Source: Impatiens glandulifera (taxonomy: Eukaryota; Streptophyta; Magnoliopsida; Ericales; Balsaminaceae). From it: a stretch of 64,000 bases of DNA. The DNA lies in contig NW_025919417.1 of NCBI RefSeq assembly GCF_907164915.1, positions 1-64,000 on the forward strand, read 5' to 3'. Position 1 is the first letter of the stretch. Each line of letters starts with the position of its first letter. Under the pieces are notes generated by a model. It saw nothing but the letters and a program-made list of their open reading frames with translations. It had not been told where the DNA came from and ran no database searches. A program made the translations under genes and the position numbers. Positions 1-11,770 of this stretch are shown here, piece by piece.

Positions 1-498
1 TATGAATTGAAGTTTGTAATAATATTTAATATCCGTTAATTTTATTTTCATTAATTAGTTATAAATTAGAATGAAACTGAATGATTTATTTTATGGATGG
101 GAGGTTAAAATAATATTTATTATCCGTTAGTGAACATATTCAATGTAAGTATATTATTTTAAAATTTAAATCTCCTAAATAGTTTTAATAATTAATATTA
201 ATATTTAATGAAAATCTTAAATAGAACTGAAAGGGTTTGTTTTATTTGATGTTAATTATTTGGATAAATTATTAATATATATGAATTAAAGGTTGTAATA
301 ATATTTAATATCCGTTAATTTTATTTCTAATAATTAGTTATAAATTAGAATGAAACTGAATGATATATTTTATAGATGAGAGATTATAATAATATTTATT
401 ATCGTTAGTGAACATATTCAATTTAAGTATATTTTTTTAAGAAAATTTAAATCTCCTAAATAGTTTTTATAATTAATATTAATATTTTATGCAAATCT
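1..498. repeat. AT-rich direct repeat pair
   Basis: The sequence from 1 to about 212 recurs from 280 to about 498 with small changes. Both copies begin TATGAATT and pass through TTAATATCCGTTAATTTTAT, GAATGAAACTGAATGAT and AAATCTCCTAAATAGTTTT. The second copy also forms the outer left part of the foldback repeat described next, so the first copy is probably a duplicated or nested relic of that element. No coding potential is seen. Confidence 0.6.
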
Positions 499-1360
499 CA
501 ATAATTATAGATGACTTTTAATATGAGAATGGTTTATTTTATTTGGATTTATTTATAAATAAACAAATTATTTAGACGAAATATTTAATAAAAAATATTA
601 ATATATATAGATGGTAGGTTATATTTATTAAGTTTATTTTTACTAACATTTTTTTATAAAAATAATAGTATCAAAAACTAAAATGTACCATAAAGATGAC
701 ATTTTAGATGAGAAGGGTTTATTTTATTTGGATTTATTTATAAATAATTAAATTATTTAGACGAAATATTTAATAAAAAATATTAATATATATAGATGGT
801 AGGTTATATTTATTAAGTTTATTTTCACTAACATTTTTTTGGTAAGAGTATCAAAAACTAAAATATACCATAAAAATAGTAGTTTTTATGGTACATTTTA
901 ATTTTTGATATTCCTATTTTTATTAAAAAAATGTTAGTAAAAATAAACTTAATAAATATAACCTAACATCTATATATATTAATATTTTTTATTAAATATT
1001 TCGTCTAAATAATTTAATTATTTATAAATAAATCCAAATAAAATAAACCCTTCTAATCTAAAAAGTCATCTATTATTATTTATTATTATTGAGATTTACA
1101 TTAAATATTAAAATTAATTATAAAAAACTATTTAGGAGATTTAAATTGTAAAAAATATATTTAGAATATGTTCACTAACTGATAATAAATATTATTATAA
1201 CCTCACATCCATACAACATATCATTCAGTTTTATTCTAATTTATAACTAATTATTAAAAATAAAATTAACGGATAATAAATATTATTACAACCTTCAATT
1301 CACATATATTAATAATTTATCCAAACAATTAACATCAAATAAAATAAACAAAATCAGGAA
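229..1360. repeat. Foldback (inverted-repeat) element, MITE-like
   Basis: The left arm from about 229 to 865 is the reverse complement of the right arm from about 880 to 1360, with the fold centre near 870-880 (TAAAAATAGTAGTTTTTA). The outer ends read AGGGTTTGTTTTATTTGATG on the left and its complement before AAATC on the right. The left arm is longer because an internal block of about 140 bp (GTTTATTTTATTTGGATTT onward) is present twice, near 523-668 and 710-840. It has no ORF. The structure fits a non-autonomous foldback or MITE; the family is unknown. Confidence 0.65.
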
Positions 1361-1663
1361 TTAATGTTATAGAAAAATTAAAAAATCTTTTTACAAACGA
1401 ATTTTATGATAAAATGATCTAAATTTCACTGACTTACCAATGCTCACACCTCCAGGAATGATAACACGATTATCACCAAAACAACTTTGCATAACCATGA
1501 TAGCACCATTATCGCCAAAACCTAATAATAAAAAAATCAAAGTTGTTTAATCTTGAATCCAATGAACCCATCATCTCCATCAAAAACACTAATTGAAATA
1601 TTAAAAATCTATTAAAGTGATGACTAAAAGTACTTTAAACCAACCTAACAAATTGAGAATTAT

Positions 1664-2556
<893 letters not shown>

Positions 2557-2711
2557 AAGAGAAAAATACTATGATGATGATGTGAATCATTTTGGAGAGA
2601 GCATGATGTACACCTCTAACATTTTAAATTAAGCGTTATTAGATATATATAGATTAGTTAGTTAAAAATATCCCGCATTCATCAAATTTAGTGTGAAATT
2701 TAAAATATAAA

Positions 2712-2945
2712 GTGTTATTAGCCTAGTTGGTTAAAATGTTATATTTGTTTTGTTAGGTTGCGAGTTCCAAACATACCTATAACATTTTTAATTTTATTTT
2801 TAACAATTTTAAGTTTGTGGGCGGGTCAACTTAGAATCTGACCAAAGTATCAATTCATTCTCACATATGTATCCAAATTAACCACAGCTCTCAACCCGAC
2901 AATCTAGACACTTTCAAAATTAATTATCATTATATATACTAGCAG
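2712..2945 (+). repeat. SINE-like tRNA-related repeat
   Basis: TAGCCTAGTTGG at 2719-2730 fits an RNA polymerase III A box. GGTTGCGAGTTCC at 2756-2768 resembles a B box with one extra base. The following sequence (CATACCTATAACATTT ... CACTTTCAAAATTAA ... ATTATATATA) recurs at 39444-39605, showing that this is a dispersed repeat. The pol III boxes suggest a tRNA-derived SINE. The exact ends and any target duplication were not resolved. Confidence 0.45.
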
Positions 2946-3356
2946 GATTTCCATGCGATGCAAACAGAAAAATATATAAGCAAAATAATTAAGACAAAAA
3001 ATTAAAAAAAATAATTTTTTTTATAAGAAATAAATTAAATCACCCTATATAATATATTAATGATTGTTATATTAAATAGTTTAAAAATATTTTATCAAAT
3101 ACAATAAAGATAAAATTTTTTCTTAATTAAATTTTGTTATATAAAAAATTAACAAATTTAAGTTCCATTTTTTTTATTTACATCTTTACACGTGAATTAT
3201 AAAAATTAATAATCATTTGATTTTATTACAAAAATTTTACCATTATATTGTGTTTTGACATTACTTTTATAATATCATAATTGTTAGACACTGTATATAT
3301 TAAATATATAAGTTTGAAATTTTTTAATATTGTTTTTTTATTTTTTTTATTTTTTT

Positions 3357-4520
3357 AATATTGTGTGGAGTCATTTATTCTCATATTTATTATAACTTTT
3401 TTTTGTAGAAACTTTTTTTTAGATACAAATGAAATAAATTATTACAAATATAGTCATTACATTCAAAATTTTAGTTTTTTTGTTTTAATAATTTAATTTA
3501 ATTTTTCTATTTTTTTAAACGTAAATTATCACTTTATCTTAAATAGGTAAAAATAATATTTTAGCAAAATATGTTTGTATTTTTTCTCTTTTAAATATAA
3601 TTATTTCAACTCCTACTTTATTCTCTCAAAAATTTAGAAACATTTTATTATTAATCAAAAGTCAAAATATTAATTAAAATATATGTGAAATATCTATTAA
3701 AAAATAATACTGAACCATTACATAAATTTTATAGTATAAATATTATTCTTTCATTTATTCCATTTTTTTTTAATATTGTGTGGAGTCATCTAATCTCATA
3801 TTTATTATAATTTTTTTATATAAATATTTTTTTAGATATAATTGAAATAAATTATTACAAATTTGGTCATTTTATTCAAAATTTTAGTTTTTTTGTTCTA
3901 TTAATTTAATTTAATTTTCTCATTTGTTTAACATAAATTATCACTTTATCTTAAATAGACAAAAACAATATTTTAGCAAAATATGTTTGTGTTTTTTTCT
4001 CATTTGATCATAATTATTTCATCTTCTACTTTGTTCTCTCAAAAATTTCGAAAACAGTTTATTATACATTAAAAGTCAAAATATTAATTAAAATATATGT
4101 GAAACATCTATTAAAAAATAATACTGAACCATTACATAAATTTTATAGTATCAATATTGTTTTTTCATTTGTTTCATTTTTTTAATATTGTGTAAAGTCA
4201 TTTAATCTCATATTTATTATAATTTTTTTAGATAAAATTGAAATAAATTATTTCAAATATGATAATTTTATTTAAAATTTTAGTTTTTTTTCTATTAAAT
4301 TAATTTCAGTTTCCTATTTTTTTTAACGTAAATTATTACTTTATTTTAAATAGGAAAAAATAATATTTTAGTCAAATATGTTTGTGTTTTTTCTCTTTTT
4401 ATCATAATTATTTTAGTTTTTAATTTATTCTCTAAAAAAAACAGTTTATTATTCATTAAAAGTCAAAATATTAATTAAAATATATGTGAAATATTTATTA
4501 AAAAATAATACTGAACCATT
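3357..4520. repeat. Three-copy tandem repeat, about 412 bp period
   Basis: The phrase AATATTGTGTGGAGTCAT (TGTAAAG in the last copy) starts at 3357, 3772 and 4184. Each unit ends with a block reading ATTAATTAAAATATATGTGAAA followed by ATACTGAACCATT. Periods are 415 and 412 bp, and the third copy is shorter through internal deletions. The flanking stretches 2946-3356 and 4521-5386 are very AT-rich and show no gene or recognisable element. Confidence 0.7.
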
Positions 4521-5386
4521 TTTTTTATTTTTTTTTATGTATTCATATTTCTAAATTACATATACTTATACTCATGTGTTATTATATATATACTTTTTTT
4601 ATTAAACAATAACATTAATTATTATTTTAACTAAAATAATAATAATTCAATTTTATAATATTTGTGTAAAAAATATATATTTATAATAATATTATAAATT
4701 AAAATAATATATATTTATCAATTATTTAAAACATATGAAAATATAAAGTTAAATATATTTTATATTATTTGAATATATATATATAATCTATTTATTATAT
4801 TTTTGTATATAATTAAAATATTAATATTCTTTATTAAAATATAATTTTACTTATAATTTTATTATAAAATATCTTGTTAGGCTGTGCTATAAAATAATAA
4901 AAATAAATAATTAAATAAAAGTTAATTAATTTTTAAAAAAACTTTTCTAAATTCACTAAGGCAAAGAACCTTCGGCTTTCTCTTGATTTCAAATCATCGT
5001 CTTCTTTCGCTTCTAATTTTTTTTCAAATTAAGTTCGAATCTTTACTTTTAGGTCCTCCATAATAAAATTTAATTTAATATATAAAACACGTTTCAAAGA
5101 CTTAAATAAATGAGGATAGAATTAACAAACGACGATGATTAAATTCAGACTAAATCACATTATTATTAATATAATATGGATATATTAAATAGGATAATCA
5201 AGACAAATATTATAAAATAATGTGAATAATAACTAAATTAATTAAACTATAATAAATAATAATAATATTTCAAAAAAAATATGGAAAATAATACAAAATC
5301 TTAGGTTAAGAATATAGAGATCATATGCATTTAAAAAATTTATTTTATTTTATTAATTAGTCATAAAATTTTATCATTACTCATAC

Positions 5387-8385
5387 TTTTTTTTTTGGGA
5401 AAACGACTTAGCGTCATTTCATTAAAAATTCCCAAAAACGGGAAAAAAACCACGAGTTTAAGAGATCATTCTAGACAGGCCTAGAATGATTTTGAAGTCG
5501 TAACATTCTGAATAAAAGCTAAAAACGTAAATGAATTATCTGTTTACAATGCTTTCAATTCTAGTGAGTTTAAAAAACGGTAAATTCCAGTTCCTACAGA
5601 TATTCCAGTTCTGCTCCGTGCTTGGAATTCCTCTCCACGTTCCCGCGAGGGCGCTGCAATCCGATACAATATCTTTCCATAACTCGTCAATGCTCCTGCG
5701 GGTTCTGTCATATACCCTTGCATTCCGTTCTTGCCAAATGTTATACACCACTGCTCCAAAGATGCACTTGAACACGCTTGTTGCAAATCTATTTCCCTTG
5801 GCTTTGAGTAGTGCCGCTTCTTTGATTTCATTCCATTTGCTCGGGAAACTGATCAGCTCCAGGCTTTTATAGAATCTGACCCAAAGCTCCGAAGCAATAC
5901 AACAGCTCCCGAATAGGTGATCTATGGTTTCTTCATTTCCTATGCATAAAAGACAGCTCGCGTCCGGGATGCTCATATACTTACTGATACGATCACGTGT
6001 TGTGAGTCTTTCCCAGAAGGCGAGCCATAGGATGAACTGGCGTCGATGGATAATCTTCGTTGACCATACAAGAGGAGCCCATTCTACTTTCTGCGCTTTT
6101 TCCCGGATTACCTCCCATATTTTTTTCAATACCAGCTTCCCATTGTCCTCAGCTTTCCATTCATGAATATCCGGTCTGTCGTGTAGTTGTATGTTACTTA
6201 TATGATCAAGTATCCTCTTTCCTTCTGGAATTCTTCTCAAGAGCAAGTTCCAATTCCCGTATTTGATGTCTCTGATTTTCGCTTTTGCGCAGTCCCTTCT
6301 GATACGAGTATTTTGAAACTGCTCCTTGTCGATGATAGGCTGGTTTTCAAACCAAGGGTCGTGCCAGAATAAAGTGCCTTTCCCGTCCCCTAGTCGGATG
6401 TCATAAAGATCTGCAATATCGCTTCTTAGTTTAAGAATCTTTTTTAGAGACCAGCTCATACCTTCGTGAATTTTGCAGGTCCAGATGCTGGTTTCGTGTT
6501 TCATAAATCTCGTATGCACCCATTTGATCCATAGTGACTCCTGATTGCGCTCCAAAGCCCACAGATGCTTGAAGGTTAGAGCCTTGTTCCACTCGATACA
6601 GTTCTTCAAGTCGATGCCTCCCTCGTCCTTCGGTTTGCAGAGAGCGGTCCATTTGACTTTTTTTCCTCCTCTTCCACTATTACCCCAGATAAAGTTTCTC
6701 ATCAGTGTGTCGAGTTCCTTCATTACCTTCTTCGGAATGACCATTTGCTGCGCCCAATATCCAACTATGCCCATAACCACAGTTTTGATAAGTTCGATCC
6801 TCCCTGCATAAGAAAAATTTTTCGTTGCCCAGCCAGATATCGTGTATTTTACCTTTTCAATCAGCGGCTTGCAGTGTGAGATCTCGATCTGCTTCGCATT
6901 TAACGGAATTCCTAAGTACCTTATGGGAAATATGCCTTCCTTGATGCCCATGATGTTGAAGATGTCCTGCTTTGTTTCGTCATTCACGCCTCCATAAAAT
7001 GCCACACTTTTGCTTTCATTAATAGTTAAACCTGTTACCTCAGAAAAGAACGTTAGTGCAACCCTAATAGTTTTAATGGAATCAACGTCCGCGTGCGCTA
7101 GAATGAACAAATCGTCAGCAAAGCATAAATGTGTTACCTCCTCTACCTCACAGAATGGGTGAAAGATGTATGGACGATTCTTTCGGAACATCGCGAAGAT
7201 GCTCTCAAAGATCGCCATGATAGCTACGAAAAGGTAAGAAGAGAGGGGGTCCCCTTGCCTTACCCCGTTTTCACCCTTGAAATAGCCTCTGTGGACTCCA
7301 TTGACGCTAACAACAAAGCAGGATGATGAAACGCATTGCATAATCCAATCGATAAAAATCATAGGAAAAGCAGAAACAACCAGAAAGTCTCGAATGGCTT
7401 CCCATCTAACAGAGTCAAAAGCTTTCTTGATATCTATTTTGAAAGCCACTCTCGGGGATATTTTCTTTTTCCAATAGCCTTTTAATAGGCTCTGCATGAG
7501 AAGAATATTATGAGAGATTGTCCTACCGGGGATGAATGCAGATTGATTAAGATTTATTATTTTTCCTATAACATTTTTAAAACGTTTAGAAATGATTTTT
7601 GAAATTATTTTATAAATCACATTGCAGCAGGAAATTGGTCTGAAATCTTGTACTTTCTCAGGTACCGCAGTTTTGGGGATCAAGGTTAGGACCGCTGTAT
7701 TCCATTGCTTTAACATCTTCCTGTTTTTGAAAAACTCCAGAACCCCATCAGTAACATCTTTACCCACAACCGACCAATTATCTTTGAAGAACTGTGCATT
7801 AAACCCATCAGGACCCGAACTTTTATTCCCATCAATACTAAACAGAGCTTCTTTAACCTCAACCTTCGTGACCACCCTTATCAACTCGCGACTATCTTCT
7901 GCAGAGATTTTCCTATCAATAATTTGATACAAGGTATTCAGGTGACTTTGATGCTGCTTTCTTGTACCCATAAGCTGCTTATAGAAATCAATAGCCAGAT
8001 CTTGGACACCCTTTTGACCCTGAACATATTCACCATCATCATTCTTCAGCCTGTACACATTGTTTCTCATGTTTCTAGCCTTACATTTTCTGTAGAAGAA
8101 AGTTGTGTTTTTGTCACCCAACGAAAGCGAGCTCTGTCTTGATTTTTGTCTAACAAAATTCTCTTCAAGCAGACCCAGCTTCCTGAAGTTTTCAAGCGCA
8201 TATCTTTCCGTTTCATTGAGTTGTTCATCACTATCATCCATTAATAACTTTTTCTGAACCTCTTCCAGTTCTTCTCTAGCAGCCAGAACTCTATTGGAGA
8301 TATTGCTAAACTTCTTCTTGTCAAAGCTTTGGAGATGATTCTTCAGGAGCTTAAGCTTCTCAGAAACCCTGGTCAATTTAGTCAC
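5387..8385 (-). mobile_element. 5'-truncated L1-type LINE
   Basis: The element is on the minus strand. Its 3' end is marked by a poly(A) tail, seen as a T run at 5387-5396, preceded by a short 3' UTR. The coding part holds the linker region, the reverse transcriptase (FADD motif) and the C-terminal zinc-binding RT region of plant LINE ORF2. The upstream AP-endonuclease domain and ORF1 are missing, as expected for 5'-truncated insertion. The 5' junction, placed at about 8385, lies within a mitochondrial-plasmid DNA polymerase gene. I could not find a convincing target-site duplication, and no DNA polymerase sequence is recognisable on the other side. Confidence 0.85.
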
Positions 8386-9165
8386 AATATCTACATTATA
8401 CTCATTAAAATAAATATCTTGAAACTTTAGCATAACACCACCTAAGAGATAAATATCCTGTTTCATATACTCCAACAATTGTGATATAAGATTATAAAGA
8501 TTCGACACTTGCACTTCCTCATGGGCGATGGTTCCTTTACCACCTAATTCAGGACAGAGATTAACTGCTAAGTTAGCAAGACTACCCGGGAGCAGTGTGA
8601 GGGAATCCCGAAAACTAAATAGTAGCTTCTTACCAAGATAGACAGATAACTCGTATAGCTTATGGTCCCTCATAAGAGGTTTGATCGTGTACTTCGCACC
8701 ATGAGTCACTAAATGTTTCATTAAGATAATGCCATCGAATCGTGAGAAGTTGTGGAAATATACCGCATTAATCAATGGATGTTTTCTAACAACAACAGCT
8801 AAACGTTCTACAAAGTCGAACATCATCTTACTGCTCCTGTCTTCAAAGGTTTCAAAAACAGAAATAGGGTAATCTTCACTGAAATATGTTTCAATCCCAT
8901 ACCCCGCCTCTGAAGAATCTGGTATAACCACTAAGAAACCCACAGCGTAAGGCACATGAACATCATTTTGCATAAGAGTCTCAGTATCAGCTACAATGAA
9001 TTTCTGCCTTTTACTATCTTGAGGAGGTTTAAGCGCAGTGATATACTTATAATAACGACGCTTACTACGCCCGATCGTTCTCACTTCTATTGGTTCCACC
9101 ACCTCCTCGCTGGTGATGTATTCCCAGAGCATGCTAGCAATCTCGTCATCGGGGGTTAATGTCAC
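5536..9165 (-). CDS. Fusion ORF: plasmid DNA polymerase exonuclease domain + LINE reverse transcriptase
   Basis: This is a single open frame of 1,209 codons from the first GTG; the frame stays open upstream to about 9315 but contains no ATG. Residues 1-260 match a family B, protein-primed DNA polymerase of plant mitochondrial linear plasmids, with exonuclease motifs I (ADTET, about 59-63), II (FHNFSRFDG, 137-145) and III (YMKQD, 233-237). From residue 261 the frame is LINE ORF2: a lysine/glutamate-rich linker, an RT core (about 495-760, with GVRQGDP at 634-640 and FADD at 682-685), and a C-terminal zf-RVT segment with a CLLC...H motif. The join is in frame and uninterrupted. Expression is unknown, and the lack of an ATG argues against an expressed polymerase. 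Confidence 0.8.
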   Translation of the reverse strand: MTLTPDDEIASMLWEYITSEEVVEPIEVRTIGRSKRRYYKYITALKPPQDSKRQKFIVADTETLMQNDVHVPYAVGFLVVIPDSSEAGYGIETYFSEDYPISVFETFEDRSSKMMFDFVERLAVVVRKHPLINAVYFHNFSRFDGIILMKHLVTHGAKYTIKPLMRDHKLYELSVYLGKKLLFSFRDSLTLLPGSLANLAVNLCPELGGKGTIAHEEVQVSNLYNLISQLLEYMKQDIYLLGGVMLKFQDIYFNEYNVDIVTKLTRVSEKLKLLKNHLQSFDKKKFSNISNRVLAAREELEEVQKKLLMDDSDEQLNETERYALENFRKLGLLEENFVRQKSRQSSLSLGDKNTTFFYRKCKARNMRNNVYRLKNDDGEYVQGQKGVQDLAIDFYKQLMGTRKQHQSHLNTLYQIIDRKISAEDSRELIRVVTKVEVKEALFSIDGNKSSGPDGFNAQFFKDNWSVVGKDVTDGVLEFFKNRKMLKQWNTAVLTLIPKTAVPEKVQDFRPISCCNVIYKIISKIISKRFKNVIGKIINLNQSAFIPGRTISHNILLMQSLLKGYWKKKISPRVAFKIDIKKAFDSVRWEAIRDFLVVSAFPMIFIDWIMQCVSSSCFVVSVNGVHRGYFKGENGVRQGDPLSSYLFVAIMAIFESIFAMFRKNRPYIFHPFCEVEEVTHLCFADDLFILAHADVDSIKTIRVALTFFSEVTGLTINESKSVAFYGGVNDETKQDIFNIMGIKEGIFPIRYLGIPLNAKQIEISHCKPLIEKVKYTISGWATKNFSYAGRIELIKTVVMGIVGYWAQQMVIPKKVMKELDTLMRNFIWGNSGRGGKKVKWTALCKPKDEGGIDLKNCIEWNKALTFKHLWALERNQESLWIKWVHTRFMKHETSIWTCKIHEGMSWSLKKILKLRSDIADLYDIRLGDGKGTLFWHDPWFENQPIIDKEQFQNTRIRRDCAKAKIRDIKYGNWNLLLRRIPEGKRILDHISNIQLHDRPDIHEWKAEDNGKLVLKKIWEVIREKAQKVEWAPLVWSTKIIHRRQFILWLAFWERLTTRDRISKYMSIPDASCLLCIGNEETIDHLFGSCCIASELWVRFYKSLELISFPSKWNEIKEAALLKAKGNRFATSVFKCIFGAVVYNIWQERNARVYDRTRRSIDELWKDIVSDCSALAGTWRGIPSTEQNWNICRNWNLPFFKLTRIESIVNR

Positions 9166-9599
9166 TTCATTAGACTGAATTTGATTCAGATAGATTCGAA
9201 TAAAAATGCTAGAAAACTCAACATTATCGTAATTTTCTGCTTTATGCCTGATAAGATTCTTAATCTTAGCATAGACTTGTATATTTTTTAAATATTTTTT
9301 TTTTAAGTAATAGCTTTACTGACTGTAAAGGGTACTACTCCATTTTCTATCTTCATAAGAAAACCAATAGTAAACTTACCATAATCACAGTTAATACTGT
9401 AAGCGTACTTGATTATTAGTCGCATAATAGATAACACTATTAGATCACAGTCGCTACATAGTAATAATGGATTATGAAAATCAATTCTAGCTATTCTCAA
9501 TCCTTCATATGGATCCTGGATATATTCATTTTTTATTTCATTAAGTAAGCGGCCCCATAATACATCATATAGTTCCTTATTCATTATTTTATTTTTCAT
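8386..9599 (-). pseudogene. Mitochondrial-plasmid DNA polymerase (dpo) 5' fragment
   Basis: This is the 5' part of a protein-primed family B DNA polymerase of the type carried on plant mitochondrial linear plasmids. An ATG at 9599 opens a 98-codon frame that overlaps the RNA polymerase stop as ATGA (9596-9599), an arrangement suggesting the two genes were co-transcribed. That frame stops at 9303 beside an A/T homopolymer (9292-9304). The polymerase then continues in another frame from about 9315 through the three exonuclease motifs to about 8386. The polymerase palm and fingers are absent, replaced by LINE sequence. That the 98-codon frame is the true N-terminus is an inference from position and continuity. 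Confidence 0.65.
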
Positions 9600-11770
9600 A
9601 AATGCAAACTATAGTTATAAGGATAATTCTCCCAGGATTTCATATATTGAAGTAAATTCTTTTGGTATTCTCCGTCTTCGTATATATTAGTATAATAATA
9701 TTCATAATTTTGAATTAGTTCAGCTATATTTTTTTTATAATTTGTCTTTTGCTTTTCCGAAATATTATTTGGTATTTGACCTAACAAGATCCCTGTTAGA
9801 ATCTCTGATTTAATCGGACTAGTTAAGTCCATAGAAACTTTATTTTCTTTCAGCAGATTACTAGAAATAAATTGATTCATTATTAATAATGGGTTATTCA
9901 GTATATCAAAAGATGAAATATAGATATTAGATACTTTCATAGCATAAGGTACTGTAGTAATGAAATTGTCGTGAACCGTGTAAACGGGTATATTTTGCTT
10001 TTTCATAGAATTTATCATATTCATAGCAATTAATGCATCTTTCTGATGAATGAAGTTTACAAAGGTGGAAACCTTTGTCTTCCTTCGATCACGATCTCCC
10101 GTGGAAATTCGTAGAGTAACTTGACTCCTTTTCTTCGATTTTCTATCGTATACCCATGTTTTGATTTCTTTTGTTTTCATATAGTCCTGTACAGATGTTA
10201 ATTGAGGAATCTCATGTAAGACGGGTTTATTAAAGGCTGAAGATAACCAACCTACATTACTGATCAAATCCATTAGTTTGATTATACCCGGAAATCTATC
10301 CTCAAAGAATATTTTTATATTTATCGCAAAGTCTACGCTTTCCTTAAGAGTTAATGTTTTTTTCAAATTTTGATATGCTGATTAGACTCTTCCCATATAT
10401 CATTGGCATAAAGATTCCTTTGATAAATTTGCGATTAAAATAATATATAGTTTTGAATTCTCTTTGTATTTTTCTTTACAGTAAACAGTTAACTCATCTT
10501 GAAATAAGGTATAAATATCCATGATATTTCCATTTTCTTCCGGAATTCTATTTGTATGCTTAGCTATTTCTACATCTAACAAAAGGAGACTCATGATCTG
10601 ATAAGCACTTGCAGAGGCATCTTGTGTGATAGGAATTTGACAAGGAGCAGTAGTACCGCCGCCTTTGATACATAGTACCTTGCTTATGAACTGATAGGGG
10701 TTACTACCATCAACAGCAAACTGTATGAGACTTTTATCCGATGAATTAAAGTTCATTTCCTCTTCGAGATACCATTTACTAGCATAATCATTATTATTGA
10801 ACTTCTTATAATGAAAAGCTGCAGCTGAGGTTAATACTTTTTTATAGGTATCCTTATTATCACTATCCCTGGGCCTAGTAGAAAATACTATTAGACTTCG
10901 AGTAAAATCACGTTCATGGAAATGGAATATCCCAGCGCGGTAGATCCGAGAACGGAAGTCAAGGAAGGCTGGCAGATAAAATTGATAACCTTCGTAGGCT
11001 GATGCTAGATTGATTATGAAGGTTTCATAACGAGCACGTTGGATACGCCTCATTATATCATTTTTCATATACTCATATTTAGAATCAATCTTTTCTGAAA
11101 GATTCTCTATGTATATAGACTTAAATATCTCTATGGCCTTTTTAATATTCAATGAAGCTAGAAATCTAGGCATTAATAGTTCTGATTCTACTAATTGATC
11201 ATAATTTTTATTATAAAAACTCAATACATCCTTGTTAATCTCAAAAGCCTGCTCCTGTAAGGAGTTCATGGTTGAACATAAATCTTTGTAATTATCATTC
11301 AATTTTATATTGAAATTACACGAGTCACGGGAAGATAATACGCTATAGCGGGTAATTTTTTCATGTGCGACGGTTAAGTAACCACCTTTTAATTTGGATA
11401 CAGATTTAGGGCTGTCATCATTAGTGCTGTACCAAGCCAAAGGCTTACATAACATTGGTAGATTGTATTTGATCGGAAGGAGATTAATCTCAAAATTACA
11501 TATTGCTGTAACATTACTGGGCTTATAATAATAACCTGACTTATTAGACACTTTGGTGTCTTCTAACTCTTTATTAATAAGAATAAAGTCTCTATCAAGT
11601 AAGAAGTTTACTAAATACACACCAAACGGTAATTCAATCTCTTTTTCACCTGGCTTCTTTGTAAAAGACCCCTTATTATTATTAATATTAATAGGCTCCT
11701 TTTTAGCAGCCTCTTTAAGCATTTTAGCTTGTAATTTAACAGTCTTATTAAGCTGTTCTACCAGAGTTGG
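9596..11770 (-). pseudogene. Mitochondrial-plasmid T7-like RNA polymerase (rpo), copy A
   Basis: This is a single-subunit, T7-type RNA polymerase of the kind encoded by plant mitochondrial plasmids. The frame from about 11770 (ATG at 11722) to 10400 holds FLDFRSRIYRAG and the first catalytic aspartate region (ITQDASASAYQIMS). The polymerase then shifts frame near 10435-10450, where motif B (RKFIKG...MIYGK) reads in a second frame to about 10375. It shifts again at a run of A residues into the ORF 10366-9596, which carries the second catalytic aspartate (TVHDNF). Both shifts lie at homopolymers. The N-terminus is missing, since a stop lies just upstream of 11770. Same-strand DNA polymerase follows with a 4-base overlap. 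The gene is inactive as it stands. Confidence 0.85.

Noticed and set aside
5531..8142. Plus-strand ORFs of 60-113 codons across the LINE
   Set aside because: They are antisense shadows of the 1,209-codon minus-strand frame and have no recognisable motifs.
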